A stretch of 64,000 nt of DNA from Turbatrix aceti (Eukaryota > Nematoda > Chromadorea > Rhabditida > Panagrolaimidae), in assembly GCA_963969345.1 (NCBI GenBank), contig OZ017767.1, positions 3,686,739-3,750,738 on the forward strand. Reading direction: 5' to 3'. The notes beneath the pieces are model-generated. The model saw nothing but the letters and a program-made list of their open reading frames with translations. It searched no databases and was not told the origin of the DNA. Position numbers and translations under genes: made by a program. Positions within the stretch are counted from its first letter, which is position 1. Each line of letters begins with the position of its first letter. This document shows, in pieces, positions 24,896 to 35,349 of the stretch.

Positions 24896-26185
24896 ATGGG
24901 TGAACCAGAGTGGAACTGGGGTGATTCGAATCAGCAGTCGTCTGGGCAGTGGTCGCAGGCTCCACAACAGCCGTGGCAGCAGACCCAACAGCATCAGCCG
25001 GCTGCTGCTGCTGCTGCTCATCCCGGCTACGGAAACTACTACGCTCAGCCCCAACCTGCAGCGGCTTCCAGTCCTTCTGCCGGTGGTTATGGCCAGTGGA
25101 ATGCCGCGCCACAGGAACCGTACGGTGGTCCTCCGCCTGCGTACGCGAACAACGGGTATGGAGCTGGCGCGGCACCGCCTGGGACAGCGCCTGGCTTCGA
25201 TACGTCCTCCTTCATCGGCGCGGCCATGCAATTCGGCGCTGGAAACACGGATCAGGTCTACAACACTGCCACTCAGCTCGGAGGGCAGTTTGCTGAGAAA
25301 CAGAAGGAAAAGGTGGGGTTTCAATTTTTCAAATTTTTTTTTTTTATTTTTCAAATTTTTTTTCAGCTGTCAGAGTACATCTCAGCGTTTAACCTGAAGT
25401 ACTACTTCGCAGTCGACAACCAGTACGTCGCAAAGAAGATTGCTCTGCTTCTCTTTCCCTTCGCGCCTGCTCAGTGGCAGCCAAACGCGGCCCAATTCCA
25501 CGGCAAACCTTTGCCCGCGAAAGAGGACGTTAACGCGCCGGACCTCTACATTCCGCTCATGGCCTTTATCACGTACATTATCATCTCTGGCTTTGTCTTT
25601 GGCGTTCAGCAACGCTTTTCACCCGAGCAGCTCGGTCTGCAGATGACCAATGCGCTCTTCTACGTATTTCTCGAAAACGGGCTGGTCTTCATCACCAAGT
25701 ACGTCCTCAACATCTCGCACTCCCTCAACGTCTGGCACACCCTCGCTCTCAGCGGTTATAAATTTGTCTTGTAAGCCACATTTAAAAAAAAAGTTTTTTA
25801 AATTTTATTTCTTATAATTTTCAGGATCGTCTGCTGCTTGCTGTCGTACCTGGTGGGGGGCCACACAGTCTACTACGTCGCCTACTCGTATGCTGTTATC
25901 GCAATTACCGTCTTTCTGGGTCGCTCGCTGAGGAACTTTGTCCTCGAGATGTCTGGCAACGCGTACGCCGGAGACGGCCGGAAGCGCAAGATCTACCTGC
26001 TGCTCTCGGTCGTCGTGACGCAGGCTCTCATCATGTACCTGCTCACTCACAGCGTCACCTCCTTCCTGTCCGATAACTACGATTTTGCAAAGATGGCGAT
26101 GAACAAGATGGGCATGAATGCGAAGCAGGTCCCGCTCACTGCGGATGGCGAAGTCGATTACGAAGCGCTTCTCAAGATGCCCTGA
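24896..26185 (+). CDS. YIF1: YIF1 (Yip1-interacting factor), ER-Golgi membrane protein
   Basis: Exons 24896-25312, 25367-25770 and 25825-26185 encode 393 residues. YIF1 proteins are multi-pass proteins of the early secretory pathway that pair with YIPF5/Yip1 and Rab GTPases in COPII-vesicle traffic; YIF1B also acts in dendritic receptor sorting in vertebrates. The first ~115 residues are Gln/Pro/Gly/Tyr-rich and disordered. The conserved core follows: GAAMQFGAG, YFAVDNQYVAKKIALLLFPF, and DVNAPDLYIPLMAFITYI, the family hallmark, entering the first membrane helix. Four more helices run to the end of the core, before a short C-terminal extension. The protein is longer than human YIF1A/B (about 300) because of the N-terminal region and the tail. 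It is the first gene of a compact same-strand cluster. AATAAA at 26339-26344 is the likely polyadenylation signal. Confidence 0.93.
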
Positions 26186-26338
26186 TTGATGCCTGCGCGT
26201 GTATTTCAAGTGCCTTTCTACTGCTGCTGCCAGTGTAATTTTCTGGTGGCTGGTTTTTGTACGTCAACGTGAAAAAAATGTGGTGTAACAGCAAAGAGAT
26301 GATATTTCGTGAAAAGTAACCTGATTTTATCGAATGCA

Positions 26339-26344
26339 AATAAA
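26339..26344 (+). terminator. Polyadenylation signal of YIF1
   Basis: An AATAAA hexamer lies about 155 nt after the YIF1 stop codon and about 330 nt before the next start codon. Confidence 0.55.
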
Positions 26345-26674
26345 TTATTTTTTGTAAAGTGCTGAAGTTGAATCGACGTGCGTTTTTTGTCGCTGTCCAT
26401 ATTTTTTTGTACTTTATCAGAATTTTTTTAAGGCCATGAAAAATTCGGAGTTTGGACTTTGTGATCCCGAGATAACGCTTTGACCTCTACAAGTTTTGTG
26501 TAGTCCTGTTTTATGAACCTGATTATAGTCTCGGAGGTCTCTTATCACATTTACCACGTTTCCGAGCTTTTAGCATCGTTTGCCTATTTTTTTCCATTTT
26601 CCCATAAAACGCGATTAAAAAAATTTGATGATTTTATTAAACTTCCAAAATCTCAAATTTTATCATTTCCAGAC

Positions 26675-27590
26675 ATGTCAGACATCTCCTGGGCCGACTG
26701 GCTGAACGACCACCAACTGGCAGCGGTGGCCGTGTTCCTGGTGCTCCAAATCCCTCTGCTGTACTCCGTCGTCCCGGTGGTGCGGTACACGCTTCGGATG
26801 CTCCTGCTCTACTTTTTGATCTTCATCTGCTCGATGCTCTCCGTCGTGCCCAACGTGTTTGACTACCGTGCCGCGTACTGGGGTTTTGCCTCGTTCCGGT
26901 ACCTCTCAGCTTGGGCAGGTGTCACCGTCGAGGTTCGGAACAGCGAGGCGCTGGATTCCATGCCTGCCTCGTACGTACTCGTCTCCAACCATCAGAGCTC
27001 GGTCGACTGCATCGCAATGGCCTTCGTCTGGCCCGTCAACTGCGCCGTCATGCTCAAAAAATCTCTGGCCTACGTGCCGGGTCTCAACGCGGCCGCCTAC
27101 TTTGCCGGCAGCGTTTTTGTTGATCGCTTCAACCGGGAACGCTCGCATGAAGCAATCGAAAACGCAGTTCACTCGGTGGTTTCTCGAAAACTCCGGATCT
27201 GGGTGTTCCCCGAGGGCACCAGGTCGCATAGTCGGGGGATGCTCCCGTTCAAGAAGGGCGCCTTTAACATCGCCGTCAAAGCCCAGATTCCCATAGTTCC
27301 GGTTGTTTTTTCTTCGTTCGCGCCATTTTATTCGAGAGAAAAGAAATATTTCCACGACGGCGGAAAGATCATTGCTTCCGTTCTCGAACCTGTCTCCACT
27401 GAAGGCGTGAGTTGTATTTTTTTAGTCCGGCTGGCTTTTACGATGGATTCTTTTTCAGTTGAATCTGGACGACGTGCCCGCACTGGCCGAACGCGTCCGA
27501 GCATCCATGATGGTCGAGTTCGAAAAAACCTCCAAAGAAGTCGAGGAACAACTCAAAATTCACCCACCCACCTCCGGAGACGCGAACTAA
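26675..27590 (+). CDS. 1-acyl-sn-glycerol-3-phosphate acyltransferase (AGPAT, PlsC family)
   Basis: Exons 26675-27406 and 27459-27590 encode 287 residues, close to human AGPAT1/2. The enzyme transfers an acyl group from acyl-CoA to lysophosphatidic acid, making phosphatidic acid at the ER. The N-terminus has two hydrophobic segments (about residues 15-35 and 41-60). The acyltransferase motifs are all present: NHQSSVD (the NHx4D catalytic box) near residue 108, the FVDR region near 148, FPEGTRS near 180 for substrate binding, and IPIVPVVFSSF. The frame stays open upstream of the start, but 3'-splice-like TTTCCAG lies 2 nt before this ATG, and translation from here gives a normal family N-terminus. 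It sits 489 bp after YIF1 and 305 bp before the Myb-like gene, all on the same strand. The exact AGPAT subtype cannot be settled by eye; the AGPAT1/2 clade fits best. Confidence 0.92.
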
Positions 27591-27895
27591 CATCCGCTTT
27601 CACCCCGTATCCAATTATTTCAATGAACTGTTTTTCACTTCGGTTACTACAACTACACTTGCCCACTTTTTGCATTTTGATACGTCGATGTGCCCTGATT
27701 CTTTTTTTTTGCAGACAGAACACTAGTCCTCCGTCGCTGGACGGAAGGTGATTGCCCCTGTGATTTTATTACGTGTACGATAAACATGAAGCGATTTGAG
27801 AGGGGTAACAAATGGTTATCAGTTGGATTCTGATTTTTGTACATACCTGACTGATTGTATTTTTATCTCTAACAAAATGGATTTGTTAGACAAAC

Positions 27896-29825
27896 ATGCC
27901 CAAGAATAGCAGAAAGCAGGCTGATTCTGACGCTGAATCCGACTCGGATGCTTCTTCGATTGACGCTCAGTCGAGGAAGAAAAGCCAGAAGCGCAAGAAG
28001 GGTCCCAGCTACACAGATGACGCCGGGTACAAGCGGCTCAAAGTCTCAGGTTTGTTTTCATTGATAATTTTTTTTTCAAACAAAAAATATTTTTTTACAG
28101 ACGAGCACGAACAAGGAAAGCCAGAGGAATTCTCAGACGAAGAACTCGGTCAAATCAACAAGGCAGTCTTCAACACGGACACGACGGGCGACTTTGACGA
28201 GGCCGATCGCCAGAACATGCCGGTCGAGGGCATCATGAGCCACGGCGTGCTCTTTCACCACCGCTTCCCGTACAAGCTGAAGGAGACGCACATGCGTCGC
28301 CTCGCGGCCCACGGCATCATCCTGCAGAAGGGGCTTTTTTCGCCCGAGGAGGATGAACGCCTGCTCAAGAACTGGGCCGCTTTTTCCAAGGAGCACGGCA
28401 TCGACAGCGACGACGCGCCATTTTACTTTGGATGGGGCAAGTCTTTTGCTGACAACGAGATCAAGAATCTCAAGGTGTTCATCCGGAACACCGGCATGCA
28501 TCCTGCCATGTGCAAGGGTCTTCACAATCGCAGTGCTTACCAGGTGGCTCGGCGGTGCTACTTTTTGTTCAATCCTTTCAAAAATGATGAGTGAGTATAA
28601 AAAAAAATTTTGACTGTTGATTAACCAGAATTTATTTTTTATTTTTTTCAGAGCAGACGAATGGGACGAAGAGAAGGACCAGAAACTTCTGGCCCTGCAC
28701 GCCAAGTACGGCCCCAAGTGGCAGATGATCGCCACCAAGCTGCAGACCGTACGCTACCTCTGTCAGTCTCGGTACAAAAAGCTAACAAGTTCCAAAACCA
28801 AAGCTCTCGACAGCGAGAAAGTTATCCGCGACGGTCGAGTTCTGCGATTGCGGGTCTTCCAGATGATCAAGAAGCAACTTCAGCACCACCCTCTTTACCA
28901 CATTGAAAAGGGCGATTTGGAGGAAGTTGAAGCGAAGATCCACTGGGCGGCCATCGCGGAGAGGTGGAAGCTTTCCGAAGAAGCGTGCCAGAAGATCTGG
29001 CGGCGTGGGAAGAACAAGTTGAACCGCTTTATCAAAGAGCATCCCGATTACGCCGACATGTCCTACTCCAAGATTCAGTCTGAAGTCTTTGGCATCGAAA
29101 AGCCGGGCAGAAAGTTTGATCTGACGCTGCTTTACCCGGCGATGAAGGTTCTCTGCGACTATGCTGCCGAAACAGAACTCCAGTCGCTCGCAAAGGTTGA
29201 CATCGTTGAGCTCAACACTCGGTGAGTTTTCATTTTTGTTTGGTGCTCGGTTATTTTTTTCGTTTTTATTTTATTTTTACTTTTTTTTTTCAGTCTCGAC
29301 GAAGTCGGCATCGATACGTTCAGTCTCCGGACGACGGCTCATCACCTGCTGACGATCGTTGCCAACTTTCTGAAGACCGTCCGGAAGAAGAACATGCTTG
29401 CCCTGCTCAGCCCGGATGCGACGTTTGTCGACCAACTACAGCTGACCAAGTACATCGTCAAGAAACTCAAGAGCCTCGAACTTCGTTCTCTTCGGAAGAT
29501 CACCTACCGGAACATGCTTGACTGGACCCGGAAATTTGTGGACCGCAAAGGCTGGCAGCAGGTGCCGTTGACCGTGGTCTGCTCGACGGATGTTGCCAAG
29601 CTCTACGAAAAAGACCACAAGGAAGGTGATAATTCGGACAGCGAGGGCGACGAAGGAGACGATAAGATGCTGGAAAATATGCGGAAGAATCGGAAAGTCG
29701 AGGTCAATCGCGTCGTTGAACCGATCGATGACGAGCAGGACCAAGAGGAAGAAGAAGAGGACGAACCGGCCGATGATGACCAGAACCAGGAAGAAGGCGA
29801 TGAGGAAGATGACGACGAAGAGTAG
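27896..29825 (+). CDS. Myb/SANT-domain nuclear protein related to TTF1/DMTF1/Reb1
   Basis: Exons 27896-28049, 28101-28590, 28652-29221 and 29294-29825 encode 581 residues. The N-terminus is a basic/acidic Ser-rich region with RKKSQKRKKG, a likely nuclear localisation signal. The centre has several tryptophan-containing Myb/SANT-like repeats: LFSPEEDERLLKNWAAFSK near residue 128, ADEWDEEKDQKLLALHAKYG with KWQMIATKL near 215-245, and IHWAAIAERWKLS near 313. The last ~60 residues are strongly acidic (runs of E and D). This layout is seen in RNA polymerase I termination factor TTF1, yeast Reb1 and DMTF1; I cannot say which is the true orthologue. The expected role is sequence-specific DNA binding in the nucleus or nucleolus. 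A short out-of-frame upstream ATG occurs at 27876. It lies 183 bp before NDOR1. Confidence 0.75.
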
Positions 29826-30008
29826 CGCCTGGTGTCACCTGACGTTGTTTTTGTTTTTGTTGCACTGTTGTTGAGTTTTTTTATAAATTGAAACCAAAGA
29901 AGTTTTCACCCGATCACAAAAGTTGGAACTTTATTTTATATTTTTTTGCGATTTATCGGAAGCACTTTGACTTCAGTTGGATGACTTTGACTTCAGCGCG
30001 CGCAGGCG

Positions 30009-32058
30009 ATGCTGACCCCGCTCATTATCTACGCGACGGAAACCGGCTCCGCGCTAGAAGCCGCCGAGATCGTCTTCCGGCACCTCCAAAGATGTCACCT
30101 GCAGCCCAGGTTGTTGGCCGCCAGCGATGTTCTCAACGTCTCTGACCTCGCCGATGAGCGCCTTGTCGTCTTCGTCGTTTCTACAACCGGTCATGGCGAA
30201 ATGCCGCCCATGATACGGGCGCTCTGGGCTGGGATGCTTTCTGCGAGCCTTCCTGACTCTCTTTTATCTGGGGTGAGTATCAGTCATTTTTTTTATTAAT
30301 GACCATTGGCACCGACCTGTAGCTCAAAGTAGCGGTCTGTGGCCTCGGCGACTCGTCCTACAACGAGTTCAACTACGCAGGCAAGATGCTCTACCGGCGA
30401 CTACTTTCCCTTGGGGCGACAGCCATCGCCCCCCTCGCTCTCTGCGACGATCAGCATCACTGCGGCGTTGACGAGGTCTTGCAGCCGTGGAAGGAGGGCC
30501 TGGCTGACGAGCTGTTGATTCAGTTTCCGGTAAGTAAAATTAATCAACGGACAAAACGCAACTTTCAAATTTTCAGGGCCAGGTGCAGCCCTACGACAGC
30601 TCATTCGAGCTTCAGCCTAGGTTCAAATTAGTATTTGGCAAATCCGACAAAGTTGAAACCGTCCATTCCGACTTTCGAAGACTTCCCGTGGTAGCCAACG
30701 AACGAGTGACGGCTCCAACCCACTTTCAAGTGAGTTTTTTATTGTACACAATTTTTGGAGACTATTTTTTTATTTGCAGGACACCAGAGTGATTACCCTG
30801 AAGAACGACAATCAGAAGTACGTCCCAGGTGATGTGATCCAAATCCAGCCTGAAAATCTCGAAGAATCCATCGCCTTGGCCATCGACGCTCTCGGACTGA
30901 CCGATGAGGTCCTGGATGCAGAATTTGTCCTCCAGCCGAGCTCAACGTCGACTCCGATGTTGCCGAAACACATTGCCGGAGGTTTGTCGGGTTCAAAAAA
31001 TCTGGAATGATAAAAATGAATTATTTCAGGGCAACTGACGCTTCGGCACTGTTTCCGCGCCATCTTCGACCTCCAGCGCATCCCCAGTCGCACGTTTTTC
31101 GAGTCTTTGGCTCGATTTGCTCAGACGGAACTCGAACGTGAGCGGCTGACAGAGCTCAGTGATCCCAAGAACCTGGTAGGTTTTTTCTGGGGTGGCAATT
31201 GACTTTTGCATGATTATAATAATTTAGGATGACTACATCGACTACGCCCGTCGCCCCCGCCGAACCACAGCCGAGATCCTTCGCGACTTTTCCTCCACCG
31301 CTGCCGTCATCCCCCGCGAGTGGTATTTTGACATCTTTGCCGTCATCCAGCCCCGTGCCTTCAGCATCGCCTCTTCCTTCGCCGAGAACCCAGAACAAAT
31401 CCAGGTTTTGGTCGCCATCGTGCAGTACAAGAGACCGTACCTCCTGGGCGAGCGCTTCGGCCTCTGCAGCGGGTATCTCGTGAAACTTGTACCGGAAGAG
31501 GCCTCTGTGCTGGCCCGCATCCAACCTGGCACTTTTATTTTCCCAGAAGGAGTCAGTGGAGGACTCATGCAAAAGGTGTGCATCGCCACCGGGACCGGCC
31601 TGGCTCCCTTCAGGTCACTTGTTGCAGAAGAACAAGTTCTTCGCAGCCCGAGGCCAGTCTTCGTCTTTTTCGGTCATCGATCCCGGTCCACGGACGACTA
31701 CTTTGGCACCGAGTGGCCCAGAAGGTCGAATGCCATTGTTTTTCATGCTCTGAGTCGAGAAGGACCCAAAACCTACGTTCAGGACGCGCTGAGGAAAAAC
31801 GCTCCGTTGCTCGCCACCCTCATCAAAAGCCGGAAAGGTATGCATTTTTTTTCAATTTTCTCATTAGCATGCTAATAATAAAAAATTGTTTCAGTGGTGT
31901 TCTACATCGCAGGAAGCACCGGAGACATGCCAAAGGCCGTGCGAGGGGCACTCGTCGATATCGCGGCCAAAGCAGCGGCTGGCGAAAAGGAAAACGGTGA
32001 AGATCTCATCCGCCAGATGGAAGAGGACAAACTCATACAGTACGAAACGTGGTCGTAA
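30009..32058 (+). CDS. NDOR1: NADPH-dependent diflavin oxidoreductase 1 (Tah18-like)
   Basis: Exons 30009-30272, 30323-30529, 30577-30729, 30780-30981, 31030-31175, 31228-31837 and 31895-32058 encode 581 residues (human NDOR1: about 600). The enzyme passes electrons from NADPH through FAD and FMN to CIAPIN1/Dre2 at the first electron-supply step of cytosolic Fe-S cluster assembly. The flavodoxin-like FMN domain shows ATETGSA (9-15), STTGHGEMP near 58 and GLGDSSYNEFN. The FAD domain has RAFSIASS from residue 367 and the GLCSGYL phosphate-binding segment. The NADPH domain has IATGTGLAPFRSLV near 444, FFGHRS and YIAGSTGDMPK. The C-terminus ends in YETWS, with the family's penultimate-region Trp that stacks on FAD. 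All seven exons are needed for the family fold and all phases agree. AATAAA follows at 32169. Confidence 0.95.
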
Positions 32059-32168
32059 TTGAGATAATTATTGACGCGGTAAAAATTAAATTGAAATTAG
32101 GTCACTCATGCATGTGTTTTAAAACTGGCAAAAACGTGTATATAAAATTGTTGAACGGACAACCGTAA

Positions 32169-32174
32169 AATAAA
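32169..32174 (+). terminator. Polyadenylation signal of NDOR1
   Basis: An AATAAA hexamer lies about 110 nt after the NDOR1 stop codon. The remaining ~760 bp to the GET1 gene shows no open frame I can support. Confidence 0.6.
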
Positions 32175-32938
32175 GTTCATTTGAATACGTTCGTTCTCTG
32201 TGCAAATTGCCGTATATGACCTGTCAGATTTTGTATAAAAAAATTTAAAACCGGAACAGCACGCGCTGAACACTGGCCGCGGTGACTTTAAAATCCATCG
32301 ATTGAAAGTCAACTTCCTCATCTGGGCACAACTACGACCCGTAGAAGCAGTGTAAGTGCTTTGTTTTACGACTTCCCCGGGCGACATCCGGTAAGCAAGC
32401 TAGTTTCCATTTTTGAAGCGTCTCGTGACAGAAATATTTAAAATCTGCTCGAGAGTCATGCGGAGTGCATCCGCGTGCGCACGCACGTGCTTGGCTCCCT
32501 GCTAGCTGCAGCTCGCTCTCGTGGTGGCTTCGATTTGACTGACGGCGCTGCCACCGCTTATTGGCTTTGTCGCGAGCGAGCGGATGCTCGGATGCTCATC
32601 GATTGACAGGCTCCTGTCGGCTCGAACCGGTCGCATGCTGCCTCGTAGTCCCAGACGGATTGGATAGATTTTGACCCAGCCTGGAGGAACGTTGTACGCG
32701 CTTCGCGCGGACCGACGTGCTCTTTTTGTCTCCTGCGCGTGGCTATGTTTGACTAATAATCTGACTGTCGTGCTAAACTAGTCTATCCGCGTTGTACGTA
32801 CTGATCGATGAGCATCCTCCGTGTACTGAGAGAAGCGCATGCATATACGTACGCGAACGGTGTGACTGCCTTGTCACGTGCACGCTTGCTTTTTTGACGG
32901 TAACCATCTCAGCATGATCTGTTTGTCCTGCTTCAGCC

Positions 32939-33918
32939 ATGGACGTTCTGTCGGCGACGGGTCTCATCTGGCAGGGCCTTCAGGGGGTCCTCATCGCTTT
33001 CGGCGGCCTCGCTCTGGCCATGGAGTGCCGTCTCGTGCCTGTTACCGTCTCCGACGTGAGTTTTGGATATAGTGATCATGACTTTCTTTCAACACTGTAA
33101 ATATAAATTTCAGTTGGTGGCGCTGTTCCAGTGGAAGACACCTGACGAAATCCGGGCCGACGAGCTAGCGGCTCAGGTGGCTGAGAAGAAGTCCGAGCTG
33201 GCTACCATTTCGGAGATGGACGAGTTTGCTGCCTTTCATCGTAAACGGAGGGTCCTGATCAGGCTCGAGGATGAACACAAGGCTTTGGGTTAGTTGGGGA
33301 GCAGATTTTATTAATTTTACTTGGATTCAAGTCAGACAATATTTTACTGCGAACTCGGTGAGATGACGTAATTTTGTAAGATGACGTAACTTTTTATGGC
33401 AAAATTTACTTCTGATTGCATTGCCCGATTTTTTTATTCTCAAAAAAATTCGAGCCGTAATCCAACTTTTGAAATGCATCACCTATGGGCGTATCAACTC
33501 TGGGATATCGAAATTAGATCAGTACAAATTTTTTATATCACCAAATTTCGAAAATTAATACCTAGGGGCGTTGCCTATTAAGAAATCCCTAACAATTCCT
33601 ATTGCAGCCTCCAAACAGCAGTCGCAGCGCACCAAGAACCGCGTTGTCCTCTCCGTCGTCTTCCACGTCGTCGTAGCCGTCGCTGCACTCGCCTTCTCTT
33701 ACTGGTCCCGGTGCTGCGTCGTCGCCCATCTCCGGAGCGACGTCATCTGGCCCCTCGACCGCATCTTCACCCTCTTCTGGACCGCAGCAGGCGATCAGAC
33801 GCCTGGATTCACTCCAGTTCAACTCTTCCACGTTTTTTGTCTTCTCGGCTTCTGCCGCCGGGCCTACGACAACGAGAAGCAGCTTGCTCGGGTCCTCAAG
33901 ATTACGAAACGCCGGTGA
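32939..33918 (+). CDS. GET1: GET1/WRB, receptor subunit for tail-anchored protein insertion
   Basis: Exons 32939-33055, 33114-33288 and 33608-33918 encode 200 residues. GET1 (WRB in vertebrates) forms the ER-membrane receptor with GET2/CAMLG and takes tail-anchored proteins from the ATPase GET3. The order fits the family. A hydrophobic N-terminal helix (about 9-30) comes first. A charged cytosolic coiled coil follows, containing ELATISEMDEFAAFHRKRR, close to the conserved DEFA..R..RK motif that contacts GET3. Two further hydrophobic segments follow (VVLSVVFHVVVAVAALAFSYW and a C-terminal one). The last intron (319 bp) falls after the coiled coil. The second exon ends with a GTTAGT donor, which is less common but gives the correct phase. 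Identification is by topology and the coiled-coil motif, as GET1 is poorly conserved in sequence. Confidence 0.85.
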
Positions 33919-35349
33919 TTTTGTCGCGTGTATGGTTTATGGTTGTTATGGGTTTTTTTGTTGAGTTAAAGAAAGTCAAATCGATGGTTCATTCATTCCA
34001 CGTTGTTGTTTGTGTTCACTACCGGTTGCGAGGATGCATCGCGCCGGCAGGCTTGCGCCTGTACTTGACTCTTTCTGGGAGGGGTCAAATCAAATGGGGA
34101 GAAGAGGTCTGTGTTTTGACACCTGGCCCGATCTATGGATTAGTCTTCGTAAATCAGGATGGTCTGAGGGGTGATGAAAATGCGTTTATTTCGATGGTTT
34201 TGGTTTAGTTTCTAAATTTTTTGATTTATTTTGTAAATATTTTTGATACAAAAAGTAATATTTTCTCATAAAAATCATGTGTCTCTGTTCACCTGTCTAA
34301 TTTTCAATTCGTTTTGTTTGAAATAACAAGATCGTAAATCAATCAAAATGGCGTTCGTTTTGCCGAAAAGTCCATGATTTATAGATTTGTTAGGTTAGGT
34401 CAGTGAACCGACTGACATAGTGCACATTCATTTAATTAAATAGATGATTTGTATGCCAGACGGGTTGGTTCAGCTAGCAACAACCTGGTCGGCATGCATG
34501 CACCATCCATGCGTCCACGGTTGTCGCGGTTGTCGAGGAACAGTCAGTCAGGTGTTCGCACTACGACAAGAACAACGAGGAGAGGGAAGGAAGCTGGTGC
34601 TGGCAGGGCAGGGCCTGTCCCTGTTCTCAGTCCCAGTTTTTGACTGCTAATTGATCGTCGTCGTCGTCGTTGTCATCGTCGTCGTTGTTGCGTCGACCCC
34701 ATCGAAGGCCGGCTTAGCCGCCCAGTAGTTTTTTATAATACTTTCTTTGAGTTGTATCTCTTTCTCTCGAGTCCAGCCAATTCGGTGGGAGGAGTAGATA
34801 GATTACGCTCGATTTTACCGACAATTGACGATTGTTAGGGTCGTCCTTGTGTCGAGCACTGAACTGATCGCGCGCGCTCGTTTATCACACGGCGCAGCCA
34901 AGCCCCTGCAGCTAAATATGTATTGATTGCTTGTTTACGTCCTAGCTGGGGCCACTTCGCGCTCGGCGAGTTGAGTAAGCCTTGTGCTGCATAATCGACG
35001 ATGGATGGATGACTCCTCAGTTGTCCGGGTTGATACGAGAGCGCTCCCTTCAAAGCAACGTGGTGCGCTCGTTTGTTTTCCCTTTTCTCACGTTTTCGCG
35101 ATCGTTTTCTTTTCTGAATCTCATTACGGTCTTGGACTCCTTGCTTCAGTGGACTCACCGTTCAGTACATCCGTCTTGTCACCGGTGTCGACAGTCAGTC
35201 ATCGTCATCCGTGTCGGTGAAATAATAGAAGAAAAAAAAGTAGTGCACGAGAGAGCAGGTGGCGGGTGCTGCACTCTTACGTCTTTCTTCCCTTCCCCCT
35301 CGCCGCTGGCCGCGTGCGTGGTGTTCGTCATCTGCCGGGTCATCTGACA
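33919..35349. other. Intergenic region between GET1 and the first WIPI gene
   Basis: About 1.4 kb without a supported gene. A+T-rich near 34200-34440, with a GTC/GTT trinucleotide tract near 34650-34690. The promoter of the WIPI2-like gene should lie in its right part. Confidence 0.6.

Noticed and set aside
26513..27751. One long AGPAT reading from 26513 to 27751
   Set aside because: Reads through untranslated sequence upstream of the splice acceptor at 26672 and through the intron at 27407-27458; the spliced model gives a normal AGPAT C-terminus.
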